Source: Anisakis pegreffii (taxonomy: Eukaryota; Nematoda; Chromadorea; Rhabditida; Anisakidae). Taken from it: a stretch of DNA of 64,000 bases. The notes under the pieces were generated by a model, which saw only the letters and a program-made list of their open reading frames with translations, had not been told where the DNA came from and did not search any database. Below, one piece after another: positions 49,701-61,572 of the stretch; position 1 is the first letter of the stretch; each line of letters begins with the position of its first letter. Position numbers and translations under genes: made by a program. The stretch is taken from positions 45,142-109,141 of the forward strand of contig JAPYMA010001928.1 in assembly GCA_035041965.1 (NCBI GenBank), read 5' to 3'.

Positions 49701-50095
49701 ACTGTCAGTTTCTTGACGCAGAATCTGCAACCACGTAAGCACAAAAAAATCGGTTGCTGCAATCCTCTCATTCATTCCAATTATATCAGTGCCCCTTACT
49801 TTGAGAGCACTGAACTGAGCGCGTTTGACAATATTTGTCTCAAATTTTCCGTGCAACAGGTAACATAATACGACTCGAATTCTCGCCAACTAGACTTTCA
49901 TTTTGAGAATTGAATGGAAAAGATGAAGCCACGAATGTGAATCAGGAACGGATGGAAGAGGACAAGAGTTTAAGCAATGAAACGAGCCATAACAACAGCT
50001 TAACTTACAGTAAGAATTATGATGTACGGGAGAATTGCCGAATTAAGCACAATAAAATTGAACACTGCAATGCACCACGCCATTGCGGTGTACAT
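46710..50095 (-). CDS. Srt-like serpentine chemoreceptor (7TM GPCR), left copy
   Basis: Exons: 50009-50095, 49575-49724, 49009-49140, 48575-48711, 47748-47841, 47481-47522 and 46710-46910. All junctions are GT-AG with matching phases; 843 nt, 280 residues. Order: TM1 (MYTAMAWCIAVFNFIVLNSA), the family motif GGSYKIMFHLGIADIIQMLC in TM2, TM3 with LMMILAINRLAIVVIGKKAE, TM4 (IIFAILWLISAALFIIYMTP), TM5, a 42-nt mini-exon (YWERKRDMSVFLQ), then TM6 and TM7 with CDNPLIYLVFNQY. The YKIM and LGIADIIQ pattern is that of class T serpentine receptors. Expected in sensory cilia; ligand unknown. Exon sizes 1-6 equal those of the right copy at 55011-59188; the carboxyl tail differs (ends FLTVINV). Confidence 0.86.
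49481..49510. repeat. poly-T/poly-G tract in a receptor intron
   Basis: A run of T followed by about eight G and then aggaggg blocks. The same tract occurs at the matching place in the right unit (about 57918-57941) with different lengths, so it is older than the duplication and length-unstable. Confidence 0.8.
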
Positions 50096-51600
50096 CTTCT
50101 TTTATTCAAGTTACAATAACACAATTATCGAAGCGTAGAAAACTTGCAGTTCGGTGAATTCTCCTGAAGATTTTCAAACATTTGCTTTTTGGCATGCTCA
50201 TGGCACGGAGCATCTTCATTGAACGCTAGGGAACCCAAACTCTTCTTCAACCAAATGCTTCTGGAACGAGCAACGCAGTGAACAAGATAGATATCAGAGG
50301 ACGTGAAACGAAGTAAACGGACGAAATATTCACAGTCATTCCCTCATCCATATCCGGATAAACTATGCGCACTTGTTCTTAAACAGCTGCTTCATAAAGC
50401 AGCTGCTTCATTAAAAAGTTGATAACTAACGACTGAATTCATTAGTGATCAGCTGTAAGCACTCATCCTCAGAATTCAGCAATACCTTTAGTGGCATAAA
50501 ACTGGCCTCAACAAAGCGCTTCTGTAAAGTTATCATGCGACAGCTGAATTTATTGGACACAGATGATTCAACACGAGACTCGGTATCCAATCACAAAATA
50601 GGCTACAAAGGAAGCGACTATGTAGCATGATCAAGCCGTTTCGAAATGTTGGAAATGGAATATTCAGAAGGTTGACACATCAATGTCAGCATATCAACCG
50701 TGAATGATAAGCGGAATCTTTGGAAATGACAACTAGAATCAAAAAACGCCATTTGGGACTTCATAAATGATTATAAAGCATTAAACATTAAACCAGGATT
50801 AATGTACGAACATAGAGTTTGTATATTGACCTCATTAAAAAATCCTTGAATGTCACCTATGAAACCTTACACGCTTATTTTGTACATCTGGAAAAACTTT
50901 TCAGCTGGGAGTGCGGAACGACTTGAACGGTGATTTTGACTTTGAATGGCTACATAAGTCGATTGACGAATGCCCAATTATAGTGCGCAGTGGACTCATC
51001 AGCAGATTCAATGGATTGAATGAGTGGAGTATTAATGCACACCCACTGTACACTTTTCAATTCAATAAAACGATGTTCGGATAATGATTTTCGAAGCATT
51101 GGAGCAATACCGCTATCTCAGGTTGTTCGTTATGGGTGAGAAATAATTCTGAAAGAATTCGACGCACATGGGAGCAACTCTTTACGATTTCAGCCGAATG
51201 TGATGACAAACAAAATCATTCAGTTGGTTCACTAACTAAGTCTCTTGATTACATCCAGCGCTTATCAATTAAAAAGAATGTCCCAGCACGTTCCTACTTG
51301 CTAAGCAACCGTAATGAAACAGAACATATTTCCGTTCAACGAAACAATGCATCGGATAGTGAATTCCGAAGCATTGGAACAATAGTGTTATGCCGGTGGC
51401 TCGCAACGTGTGAGCAATGATTTTTTAACACCGCGAGCAACTCTTTATCATTTCAGTCGAATGTGTCGACAGCGAACAAAATTATTCGATTAATTTGCAA
51501 AAGTTTCTTGATCACAGCGGGCGCTTATCAATTACAATGAAAGTCTCCGCACTCCAAAAACTTTCTTAAACGCCTCATTGAGATGAATATTATGAATATG

Positions 51601-51678
51601 TTACATATTCTCATATCATTCATATTTATAGTATTATGAATAATATTATAAATATGAATCATATGAGAATATGTAACA
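51601..51678. repeat. 78-bp near-perfect palindrome
   Basis: The left arm starts gttacatattctcatat at 51601; the right arm ends atatgagaatatgtaac at 51678. Arms of about 36 bp with very few mismatches meet with almost no loop (agtattatgaataat in the middle). The two sides are followed by related words (taacagcacgcaag, taacagcatgcaag). Confidence 0.85.
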
Positions 51679-51725
51679 GCACGCAAGTAAGGAGGTAACA
51701 GCATGCAAGTTGGCTTGAACCAATC

Positions 51726-52490
51726 CAAACTTCCTGATATAAAATTGAACATAGAAATTAAACACATAGTTAATGTGCCAGTTTGATTTCTTTTAAACAA
51801 ATAAAATTAAACATTAAATTAAACATTAAATAAAATTTAACATTAAGCATAAAATTAAAATTAAACATGATCATTACGGCAGGCATAACTTCCTTCCTGT
51901 AATACACCCTCATTGTCAAATGAATGATCTCAACTAAATCCTTTTAATTGTTGTTAAAATCAAACTGGCACATTACCTTCAGTTCAGCAAGTTAGAGTTT
52001 CACGCACGAATATTGAAACCGAAGAACTGCGCTTACAAAAAAAGGTGATTGTTTGTGTTGCTGATCGGCACTGTTTGTGATGTTAGCTGTATTGCTGGTG
52101 CGAAGGCGACAATTAATAATTTAGTTTATCCACACAAATAAATGAAGACGATAATGATGATTGGATTGAGTGGTAATACAGCTGACGACTGAGTAGGACG
52201 CCGGTGATGGCGACTACAATAACTACGGCGGACGATACCGAATACACTAACAACACACTAACTACGCTGACACTGAGTACTGAGACTGATACTGACACGG
52301 AGAAACTGACATAACCACACTGAGCTACCTGTATAGTCATTGAGATTAGCTGATTACGAAACAACGGTCTTGAGTTTCCAACGGTGGCCAGAGAACACAT
52401 GATATGCAAAGCACTATAGAGAGACATACCATTGCGGTGCACAAAACTTGCTTCACTAGCGCTAGCCACTGAAGTATCGTGGCGTATATA
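51726..52490. other. intergenic, AT-rich
   Basis: Contains an attaaacattaaat low-complexity stretch (about 51790-51870) and no supported gene. The 118-codon minus frame at 52113-52469 is valine/serine low-complexity and not credible. Confidence 0.4.
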
Positions 52491-52650
52491 TTAGCTGGAG
52501 ATTATAGGTTAGCTTATATATTAGCTGGAGATTATATGTTAGCTTATATATTAGCTGGAGATTATATGTTAGCTTATATGTTAGCTGGAGATTATATGTT
52601 AGCTTATATATTAGCTGGAGATTATACGTTACCTTGTATATAATCTGGAG
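52491..52650. repeat. 30-bp minisatellite, about five copies
   Basis: Unit ttagctggagattatatgtt then agcttatata, starting at 52491, 52521, 52551, 52581 and 52611, with few substitutions. Because the period is divisible by three, a spurious repeated peptide frame runs through on the minus strand. Confidence 0.9.
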
Positions 52651-52734
52651 ACAACTTCGTCGTGATATGCCAAATCGTTCGGTAACCTTCAAGAACGTGT
52701 AAAAGCTCAATGCAATAAAATTGTATGCTCAAGA

Positions 52735-53187
52735 GTTGAATGGAGTACAGACTCTTCGGATAGTTATGAGTGAGAGCGAATCGGTGATACGGCTGAAGTG
52801 AATGAGAAAATCACCACCACATAATGAGTCTGTAATGCAGTAAGTAACATCAGGAATGAGAGTGGCGAAACATCATGGAAATCAGACATAAAAATCACGT
52901 ACATACTAAGGGAGCAGAGGTGTGCATGGAACATACGTAATGCATGCATACCTTCTGAATTGCTATGTTCACCAGAAGCTGTTCTTCTGCGTTCCATTCA
53001 TTACCCACGTTCTTTCTTTATTTTTTACATCTAAATCTCATGATGCCTCACCACTCTCAATACTCGTTTTGCTGATTGCGTTACTGCTACATTATGTCGT
53101 GATGATTTTCTCATCCACTTCAGATACATCACTGATACACTCTCATTTATAGTTCTCCGCAGAATCTTCGCTCTATTCAATACCTTC
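52735..53187. repeat. inverted duplication (foldback) of about 155-bp arms
   Basis: The reverse complement of about 52735-52893 aligns at roughly 75% with 53033-53187, across an unrelated spacer of about 140 bp. Matching blocks include catgatg followed by ccaccactctca or cgccactctca, and gattttctca followed by ttcacttca or tccacttca. Both arms can be read as similar hydrophobic peptides on opposite strands (HDVSPLSFLMLL and HDASPLSILVLL). No target duplication was found. Confidence 0.7.
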
Positions 53188-53499
53188 GTTCGTGCGTTAG
53201 GCAAAGTTTGATATGCAATGGAAATGATGTGCGGAAAACGAGTTGCCACAGCTCGACAAGAACTCGACAAGATGAGATGCAAGTTGCCCATTCAAATCTC
53301 GATAATCTTCAAATCCTATTGTATAATGCTGATGTAATCAGAGTGTCGCGACTAATATCGCGAAAAGGAAAGGTTGGTATGCAAATGTTGTACGAATTGT
53401 GAATATTGTAAATGTTCCAGATGGTGATAGGTGCTTGCGTAATAATGATGATTGTATGATTATTTTTTATTGAACGATGAATTTGAGCAGGGATTGTCT

Positions 53500-54180
53500 A
53501 TTTAAGTGGAACTTTATAATTGTTTTGTTCTTTGTTTGAAGGGACTAATTGAAACGTGGTGGAGGGTAATTGTATATCGAATAAAGCCTTGTATTTCGAG
53601 AAGCTGTTGGTTATTGGTTGAAGTGAAGTTATACAGTTGTTCTCGAGCAGCCGCAGTTGGTTAAAGTTATTCGTTAAATTTGATCGTTTGAAGCGACGTT
53701 ATTGGCTGAAGTGTTTGGTTGAAGTGGAGTGAATTGTGTTTGGAATAATTGTGAAGGGATTCGAGGCTATTCATTGTTCGGTTGCTTGGCTGTGGTTCTA
53801 CCACCTTTTGGTGAAAGGAAACCAGACTATTCATCGTTTGGTTGGTTGGCTGTGGTTCTATCGCTTTTTGGTCCAATCGGCGCCGTCACAGGATCGTTTA
53901 TCGTAGTCAGTCGCAGAACGAAAAGGATAGTGATCTTTGCTGATCTCGTGTTGTGATTGATTGTGTTGCGCTTTGTGATTATATTACCTTTCCTTTGGAT
54001 ATTCAGTAAGATTGCTCCCTCCCACTCTGAGGTAGGAGTAATCACACAGAGTGACTCTCGTGGAACGACCATACTTCCACCAAACAATCTGTTTTTCATA
54101 TCCAGTTCGTTTAGATTTGCCGAAAGGTTTGGAAAACAAATCAATTGGGTAAAAATTTTGCATTTACTCTAATCATGCGG
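53500..54180. repeat. T/G-rich region with internal direct repeats
   Basis: Two 60-bp-spaced copies of ttggctgtggttcta lie at about 53765-53873, and shorter ttggttgaagtg blocks at 53600-53730. The strand bias (plus strand rich in T and G) is unlike the flanks. There is no gene I can support, although the plus strand is open for 75 codons. Confidence 0.5.
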
Positions 54181-54626
54181 AGCGGATGAGATCTATGAGA
54201 GATCAACAAGAAGCATTATTCCGGATGTTTTGTTGCAAAACTTATACATGAACATCATCTTGCCAAATCAATGTAATTGTTAGAAGTTTTTCTTAGTGGA
54301 CCAATCTAGGCACTCCACATTTTCCAACGTACTGTTTTCATGGTAGCCGTTTTTTCCACGTTTCTCCTCATATTTGAATACGAAATCGAGTAAGTTCCGA
54401 GGAAACATTTTCGAAATATTATCGAATGATGTTTGAGATGAGAAAAATATGCCTTCCAATTAATTCTGATATATTGCAGAACAATGAAAAGATCGAGGAT
54501 TTTTGTAACGCAATCTGCTTTATGGAGACAAAAACGTTGTGAGCCATTCACGTCCATTAGGTGCAGCACGAGAAATTGTTTCATTTATTGTCCACACACA
54601 TGAATTATCCGGTTAATAAACAATGC

Positions 54627-54818
54627 ATGAAAATGCCAACGATAGTACTGAATCACAACTTGCTACTCATGGGAGCAACAAGCACACACGATACTGAAGA
54701 AGATTTACCGCCAAAGAATAAGCGTCTGAAGAATGCAAATGTTTTCCTTCTGATCGCCCTGAAAACACTCGATTTTTTTGTTGCTGAAGACAAAAAGTAT
54801 TCGGTTGTGTTTAACTGA
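54627..54818 (+). CDS. conserved small ORF, right copy, 63 residues
   Basis: Counterpart of 46326-46526: MKMPTIVLNHNLLLMG, then LPPKNKRLKNANVFLLIALK. The frame is open further upstream to 54561, but the methionine that aligns with the left copy is at 54627. Changes relative to the left copy preserve the frame. Function unknown. Confidence 0.4.
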   Translation: MKMPTIVLNHNLLLMGATSTHDTEEDLPPKNKRLKNANVFLLIALKTLDFFVAEDKKYSVVFN

Positions 54819-55010
54819 AAAGCTCAGACAGCTTTTTCGATCAAAACTCAAAAAGGTTTTGCAAATGAAATAAATTGTAGGAACGGAATTCATTCTTTCG
54901 ATGAGAATAACGTCAAGAGCATATGTCGTCAATGATTCATTGAAAATCGAATGTGCCTAAGGAAAACGAAATATCGAAAATCATTGTTTAAATATCAGAT
55001 TATCACATAT

Positions 55011-58000
55011 CTATAGAATCGAAACGTACTCGTTAAACACGAGATATATTGTCGGATTATCCGACATCGCCAGGATCCACATCACTGACGACAAATAATT
55101 CGCAATAACCGATGTTTTAAAGAATTTTGCACTTATCTGCCAGTACACAACGTTGACACCAGCTATACCCGATATAATGAGGGCCTGTAAAAGTGATGAA
55201 CTGATCAGAAAAGATTCCACAAAAAATTCAAAATTGTCCTCACGATTTCTTGCTAAATCTCGGAAATACAAGGCAAATTCAATTGTTCAATGAGAATTGA
55301 CTATGCTGTTTCAATAGAAACAAAACTGCAGAGGAATATTCTAGTCCCCATCACATTCAAGTGAACACTAATAGCATCAAGCACAAGAACATTCAACGCT
55401 CAATAACATGAGCCAAACAATTACATTAGGCACTTATCCGATAATTGAAAATCTGTCACTGTAAAGTGATTATTTCCTACCACACCGACCTGATGATGAT
55501 TTTTAATCTATGTTAACTGCCACCTGCAACCTTACCGTAGCTGAATTAGCATTAACCTTCTGCAAGGGAAAAGTAGGAGGTCTCTGAACATTCCGCGGTT
55601 TGGTAATAACTTGATTATTTCAGGCTATTAACTTCGTTTGAGATACCTCAGTTGATGTTTACTTTTTCTTTGCTGGGGATAGTAATGCAATATGAATTTC
55701 TGATTAACTGATGGATTTGTTGATGACGAATAGAACGAACTATGAATTACCTGCAGGAAGACTGACTTGTCCCGCTTACGTTCCCAGTGGAACTGAAATA
55801 CTACAGAGCATTAGCGGTGGAAATTGCTGGAATAGAGCGGAGTTGATTCGCAGATATAATTCGCGATCAACGAGGTATATTAGCCTGATGGTTCTCCCAA
55901 TACCAAATCAAAATCTAGCACATACTGTCAACCAGTCGCTTAAGCGAATTCTGTTGTTGTGTTGAATCTATGAACATACCCATTTGTTTTCTGACAGTTG
56001 ACTTACACTATGAGATTGCTGCCAAATGCAATATAAAATTATCAAGTACGCTGCAAATGTAAGGATGGTTTCGGCAATACTCCAGCATATTATAAAATAC
56101 CTGAAATGAAGTCAAGCGTGATTCGGTCATAACCTCATTTCTGCAATGCGAACTGTCGTTCTAATCATACTCGCCAGAAACAATTCATTTATCTATCATT
56201 AATACTTTGAGGCACTGTTCGAAGAATACTTCATGTGAATCGTTGAGAACCATCACCAAGCAAACATTCACGATGAAATGTTTCGCAATCCTTAATCTAG
56301 CATTGCTCTAGATCAATGTTAGAATGCAGCGGGTCTCCAGCAATGGACACAATGTTAACGATAATACTTCACTGGATCTCGGAGGGAGTCCAGCGAAGTA
56401 TTATCTTAACAACCTTAATGGCGCGTTGATGAAAAAATCAACGCACCTTTGAGGTTGTTAAGATAACTACCGTTTTTGTTGTGTTGCTACAACCGATTGT
56501 GTTGCTACAATAAAAATTAATTGACAAGAGTTGATTTCTGCGCATTTCATTTGTTTTCAAGAGCGAAGAGAACAAGTAAAGTTCATGATTTGGGTCATGA
56601 TAGCGCTTGTGGTATCCGGTCAATCTGCCTAAAGACATTCAGCCTAACGACAGTTTGCCTAAAGACACATTGCCTAACGGACAGTTTGCTTATTAGGCGA
56701 AATATCCATTAAAAGCCATAAGTTAGGCAAACTGTTCGTTCGGCAAACTGTCCCTTAGGCAAACTGTCATTAGACTAAATGTCTTTAGGAGGATTGATCG
56801 GTCACGAGCGCTTGTTTCTTTCAACAGCTTGTTTCCTCTGAACAGCAATTGTTTGTAAAACTCAAAACAGTCATGTTTTGACGAACGTCTCGTGGATTGT
56901 ATTACATTATCGGACAAAGTGAAATTGAAGGCAGCAATACAACCAGGACGATTTTATGTTGCCTCACGATTTTATATGGTACTACATAACTTATTCATAT
57001 CACCTTTTGGCAATTCGACATCCACCGGATATCAATCAATGACTGATTATTTATTTAATATTTGATATATTGAGTAAACTAACGATGCAGTCTTGAAATA
57101 CGGTTCCTCTCCGAAGTAAAGCCATGAAAATTTGTGTGGAATGTATATAACACCAAGAATAGGTGTCATATAAATGATGAATAAAGCAGCGCTGATTAGC
57201 CACAATATTGCGAAAATGATCTGCAAATGAATTAGATTCTCTCGCAGAAATTGCTAACATGCGATTATTATGCTCTGAAAGTCTTGATCAAATCAAAATG
57301 TTCTTCAAAGGGGAAATAATGAAGAATCGAGTTTAAACGGGAATAAGTTCAAAGAAATATCAGTAAGGAAAGAGACTGTAGTGGAGCAATTGCGTCGATC
57401 TCATATGCAATCTTCTTCTAGACAAAAGAACTCTGCATCGACTGTGAATATGCATCTACGTCTTGGAGTATCCCTGATTTGGTATCTCTAGCAAATTATA
57501 AAGATGAACTGTGCAGCAATGAGAAATGTTACGTTCAAGCCCATTCCGTCAAAGAACAACTCGGCCTTCTTGCCAATGACAACAATTGAAAGGCGATTGA
57601 TCGCTAATACCGTCATCAAATTCACTGCATTCATCCATTGTGCGTTCAGCAACGAACCAATTATCTGTGATGACAATATTATGTCCAATTAATTCAGCAA
57701 CTCAATCCGTTCAGACAAAACCATGCATTCATGAAGAACAGCCCATGATTTTAGATGAAACAAAATTTAATATTTGTTTATACAACAGATTTTAGTTGAT
57801 TTTGTGTTAATTTAATTGTTCGATTGAGCTGTAGTTGAATTCCTCTCTTTTAATTCCCATTCAAGCGTTGTTTGCGCATTAGCATAAGCTTGATCATCCT
57901 TCGCTTGAATTGTTCGTTTTTTTTTGGGGGGGGAGGGGGATTTTACTTCCCTGTTTATTCATATTACTATGCTGCTGTTTGACAGAATTTCAGTTTTAAC

Positions 58001-59188
58001 AAACCTTGTTGAGAGTGTATGGTATTGAATCGATACCAATGAAATAACACAACCAAGTTGGTGTGAAGCATAACATTTGAATAATATCAGCTATTCCTAA
58101 GTGGAACATTATCTTGTAGGATCCACCACGACTGTCACTCTCTTGACGCAGAATCTGCAACCACATACATCGGTTGCTGCAATTCTCGCATTTGTTCCAA
58201 TTATATCAGCGACCCTCATTTTATAATCTTCGAATTCAGAGCTTTTGATAATATTCATCACAAATTCCCCGTGCAATGGGTAACATGACACGACTCTAAA
58301 TCTTGTCAACTACATTTTATCGTCGGTTCTAAATTGGTCTTCTGCAACGATTCCGAATATACATTTTTCCCACACTTTGGCTTTTTTATGTTGGGTTAAG
58401 AGACACGTTTGTTGCCACGACATTTTGTTTCCTTGCATCGATATCTATGGATTGATCCATTCTGGATCAGTTCCCTTCGTAGATTCCAAATTTGCAATTA
58501 AATTCTCTTTTGCAATCTCGCTTCTTGAAATTATCTCATCTTACTCAGCACTCTGCTGAGATTGGGTAATATTGGGGCGCTAAATCCCGTTGGCATTATG
58601 ATGAATTGATAAAGAGTGATAAACACGAGCAAATTTTGCACGTGTGTCTGGGATCCAGAAGGGACGGAAAAACGAAGTAAATGCGAATCAAGCAAATGAA
58701 CGAACTTAACCAGGAGAATGATCCGGAACCGACAATGAAAGAATTAAAGCCGAAGCACTATGAACAGGCTGATAAATTATGGAAATCTAATAATGATCGT
58801 CTCCGATATCATAACGGGGTGAAATCAAGTGATTTATGCATACTGTTTGTGGGTTCTTACAAGCTACTTCAGCAAGCTGGTCCAGAAAGGGCAAATGAAT
58901 CTGGTCAGTGAAAATTATTTCAAAATTTTGCTAACTGATATAATGCTCAGAAAAACCTTTATAGTGTGAAAACCTTTTCCAGATTACAACTATGAAGGAT
59001 GAAGTGGTCACTGAAGCGAATCAAGAATGCATGAAGAGGACCAGTGAGTTTGATGTTGATGAAGCAATAAAACGATGCATAGCGGCAATAAGTTAACTTA
59101 CAAAAAGAATTATGATGTATGGGAGAATTGTGGACGTAAGCGCAACAAAATTGAACACGGCAATACACCACATCAATGTAATGTGCAT
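55011..59188 (-). CDS. Srt-like serpentine chemoreceptor (7TM GPCR), right copy
   Basis: Exons: 59102-59188, 58005-58154, 57533-57664, 57084-57220, 56007-56100, 55751-55792 and 55011-55184. 816 nt, 271 residues, phases consistent. TM1 ends TILPYIIILF; TM2 carries SYKIMFHLGIADIIQMLC; TM3 has LMTVLAINRLSIVVIGKKAE; TM4 is IIFAILWLISAALFIIYMTP; the mini-exon is FHWERKRDKSVFLQ; TM7 ends DNPTIYLVFNEYV and the protein stops four residues later, nine residues shorter than the left copy. Introns 1 and 4 are longer than in the left copy because of insertions. Chemosensory role inferred from family; no ligand can be named. Confidence 0.86.
56354..56466. repeat. two overlapping stem-loops in a receptor intron
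   Basis: Stem 1 pairs gttaacgataatacttcac (from 56354) with gcgaagtattatcttaac (ending 56410). Stem 2 pairs ttatcttaacaacct (56401-56415) with aggttgttaagataa (ending 56466), with an inner gcgttgat/atcaacgc stem. The two stems share 56401-56410, so they are mutually exclusive. The left receptor copy lacks them. Confidence 0.8.
56611..56806. mobile_element. 196-bp foldback MITE with 9-bp target duplication
   Basis: Two arms of about 80 bp are imperfect reverse complements and are built from repeats of caatctgcctaaagacatt and gacagtttgcctaa. The element is flanked by AGCGCTTGT on both sides (56602-56610 and 56807-56815). The matching intron of the left receptor copy (about 48340-48360, atgacagatctcgttccc) is uninterrupted. 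No coding capacity. It lies in the intron between exons 57084-57220 and 56007-56100. Confidence 0.85.
58681..58911 (+). other. open frame of 76 codons inside a receptor intron
   Basis: Plus strand, antisense to intron 1 of the right Srt-like gene: a charged sequence beginning MRIKQMNELNQEND with LKPKHYEQADKLWKSNNDR. The frame could be spliced by GT at about 58902 to a 3' site near 58980, giving a short end (DYNYEG). It falls in the part of the intron absent from the left copy. No family recognised; may be chance or a fragment of an inserted gene. Confidence 0.22.
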
Positions 59189-60959
59189 TTTCGTTTATTC
59201 CAGTTATGACAGCACTACTTCAGAAGCGTAGAGAAAGTTTGCAACTCGATGAAGTATTCTGAAATTTTTCAAACATTTGCTTGCTGATATCCACATAACG
59301 CTGAGTATCCTCATGAAGCACTAGTCCAACGCAAGGTTTTTTTTTTCAACCAAATGCCCTTCTAATGAATAACGGAGTGATTAAGTTTTCTCGCATTGAA
59401 CGTGGAACAAAGCATTGTGTCACCCATAACGAGATAAATAACTCCTCATTCAAGCCACTGCTTTGTGAAGAGTTCATCTTCCTGCTAAACTCGTTAATAA
59501 TCAACTAATCACTCTCACCTTCTTAACGGAGTTAAGTGATTATACAGCCGATGAATTCAGGATCGTTGTATTCGAATGTAGGTCCAACAATGTGCTCAAT
59601 ATCGGGCCACAAAACTGACGAGCCGGATGTTGAGCACACTGTTGAAGGAAATGAATACGTTAGCATGATGATATTACATTCGTTCACAGGAAACTCCCCA
59701 TTTCGACATTTCGGAAATGGAACATTAACGAACGTTCATATCTTAATGTGAGTATATTATTTGTGAATCACAACCGAAAGCATTACGAAAAAATCAGAAA
59801 ATGCTTTATAAATAGAATCAGAAAACGTTTCTGCGAATGTAACATTTAAAAAATTCATATATCCAGGCGAACAAACAACTGTGAATGACGACTGGAATAT
59901 CTCACCTATTCAGCTTATTTTGAGGATCTGGAAGAACCGTTCCAATGGGGGTGCGGTGCGAATGGAGCAGCAATTTTGTTTTCGAATAGCATATGAATCG
60001 ACTGATAAATGTCAAATAGTTTATAATTAGCGCGCAATCGCTTCATCAACAGATTCAAAGAATTCAATCAACAGAACATTCATGCATGCTCACTTCCTTA
60101 GCACCCATTCTCACGTAATCAGACACAAATGTGACTAATTGTTTACCATTTCAGTCGACTCTGTCGACGAATCAAATCATTCGGTTGACTTGTGCTCAAA
60201 AGATAATTCTCGTGAATACCTATTAATTAAATAAATCGCTTTAGCCAATCAAACTGTTCACCAAACGCCTCCCTAAATCTTCTCAGTATCGTGTAGCTAT
60301 ATAATCTCATATGAGTTAATGAACAGCTGGATTGAACCGATAGTAATTTCTGCTTAAGAAACATTCAACCTAAAATTAAACACAGCAGAAAAATTTGAAC
60401 TACAGGTAGCAGATACACAACACTAGCAACAGTCATGCGTCAAGGTATTTGATTTTCCTCGTTCGACTGCAGACAGAATAACTTCAGAGCAAAATTAGAT
60501 TTGGCAACAGAACAATCAATTGCGGCATTTCTACTTTCATGACGTCGCTATGTTGATAATTATCATTTTGAGTGAGTGCATGAAACTCAGTATCCTTACA
60601 ATAGTTCCATTCACATTTCATGCTAATGAAAACAAGAGAACTTTGCAGTCACTTTAAACCTGGATTATGAATATCTACAGAATCTGCTATAAGTACAGCG
60701 GATTCGTAATGTTTCCACTCCAGTCAAATTGCTCTTATACCATTAGACTAGTAATAAGGCCACTCATCGAGATTTGATCGAAATTTCTTCGATAACGATC
60801 TCGCAGACTGAAAAAATTGGCAGTACATTCGGTCAGTAAGACAACCAGCAACATGGGTCTCTTAATCGCTCGCAAAACGCATCACAAAATTTGTAACTGC
60901 TTTGAATCATCTCAAAATCGTGTATAGCAACAAGCAACGTTTCCGAAACATTACAAACC

Positions 60960-61049
60960 TTGACTGCCAAATCAGATGGCTTACTTGAGGGATCACGTGA
61001 AATGTCAGCAGCACGGTCAGAATCCGTATTCAAGAAGTTCGATAAGAGC
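60960..61049 (-). other. possible isolated 90-nt exon
   Basis: A good 3' splice site (ttattttttcag), then 30 codons without stop (LLSNFLNTDSDRAADISRD, then PSSKPSDLAVK), then a gtttgt donor. Hydrophilic, with coding-like codon choice. The neighbouring exons of such a gene were not found on either side, so it may be chance. Confidence 0.22.
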
Positions 61050-61489
61050 TGAAAAAATAAACTTCGAAAAATGTCTATGTTAATTATGAAATGAATCGAG
61101 CTCAAGGAGGGTCGTTATGAACAACGCTGGTTTTGGTGGGTGCGGCGGGGGGAAATTCAACTTATGAGAAGAACTGAGGAGGTGAAGGGGGCTGCGAAGA
61201 AGGGCCAATTAATTTGGACATATTTTCGTTCTCAAATTCAGCGTTGTTCGGCAATCGCCACGATCATCCATACTGTCAGAGAAGTGAAATGGTGACCACA
61301 TAGATCAATGAAACGGAACGAATGATGCATCTTTATGTAGCCAAGGAAGTAAGTAGCTGAATACGTTGCACGCATTCGCATTGTTTTGTTGTTGGATCAG
61401 CCTTGCCGTGTAATATCTGATACCGTAAGTTGAAGTGTAAAACGTTCGGAGACTTGAATGTGACAGCCTGAAAAAGAAGGGCGTCCTGT

Positions 61490-61572
61490 TCGAACCTTAG
61501 TCTGCGAGAGCATCGTTCGAAACTTAGTCTGCAAGAAACTTATTCTACGAGAGACTTAGTCTGCGTAAACTG
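61490..61572. repeat. degenerate short repeat, about four copies
   Basis: Variants of gaaacttagtctgcgagag recur at intervals of about 20-30 bp. The words are unrelated in sequence to the MITE at 56611-56806, though similar in style. Confidence 0.5.

Larger units (their letters stand above)
46266..51725. repeat. tandem segmental duplication 2, left unit
   Basis: Aligns with about 54550-60345: the small ORF near 46326, all seven exons of the Srt-like receptor with their introns, the G-rich tract near 49485, and 5' flanking sequence to about 51725. Part of the flank is itself repeated (51127-51290 against 51410-51540). Confidence 0.85.
54550..60345. repeat. tandem segmental duplication 2, right unit
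   Basis: Direct repeat of about 46266-51725. It is longer by a foldback MITE (56611-56806), stem-loop sequence near 56354-56466 and about 660 bp of extra sequence in the first receptor intron. Confidence 0.85.

Noticed and set aside
52462..52710. Repetitive minus-strand peptide frame
   Set aside because: It is produced by the 30-bp minisatellite, whose period is a multiple of three.
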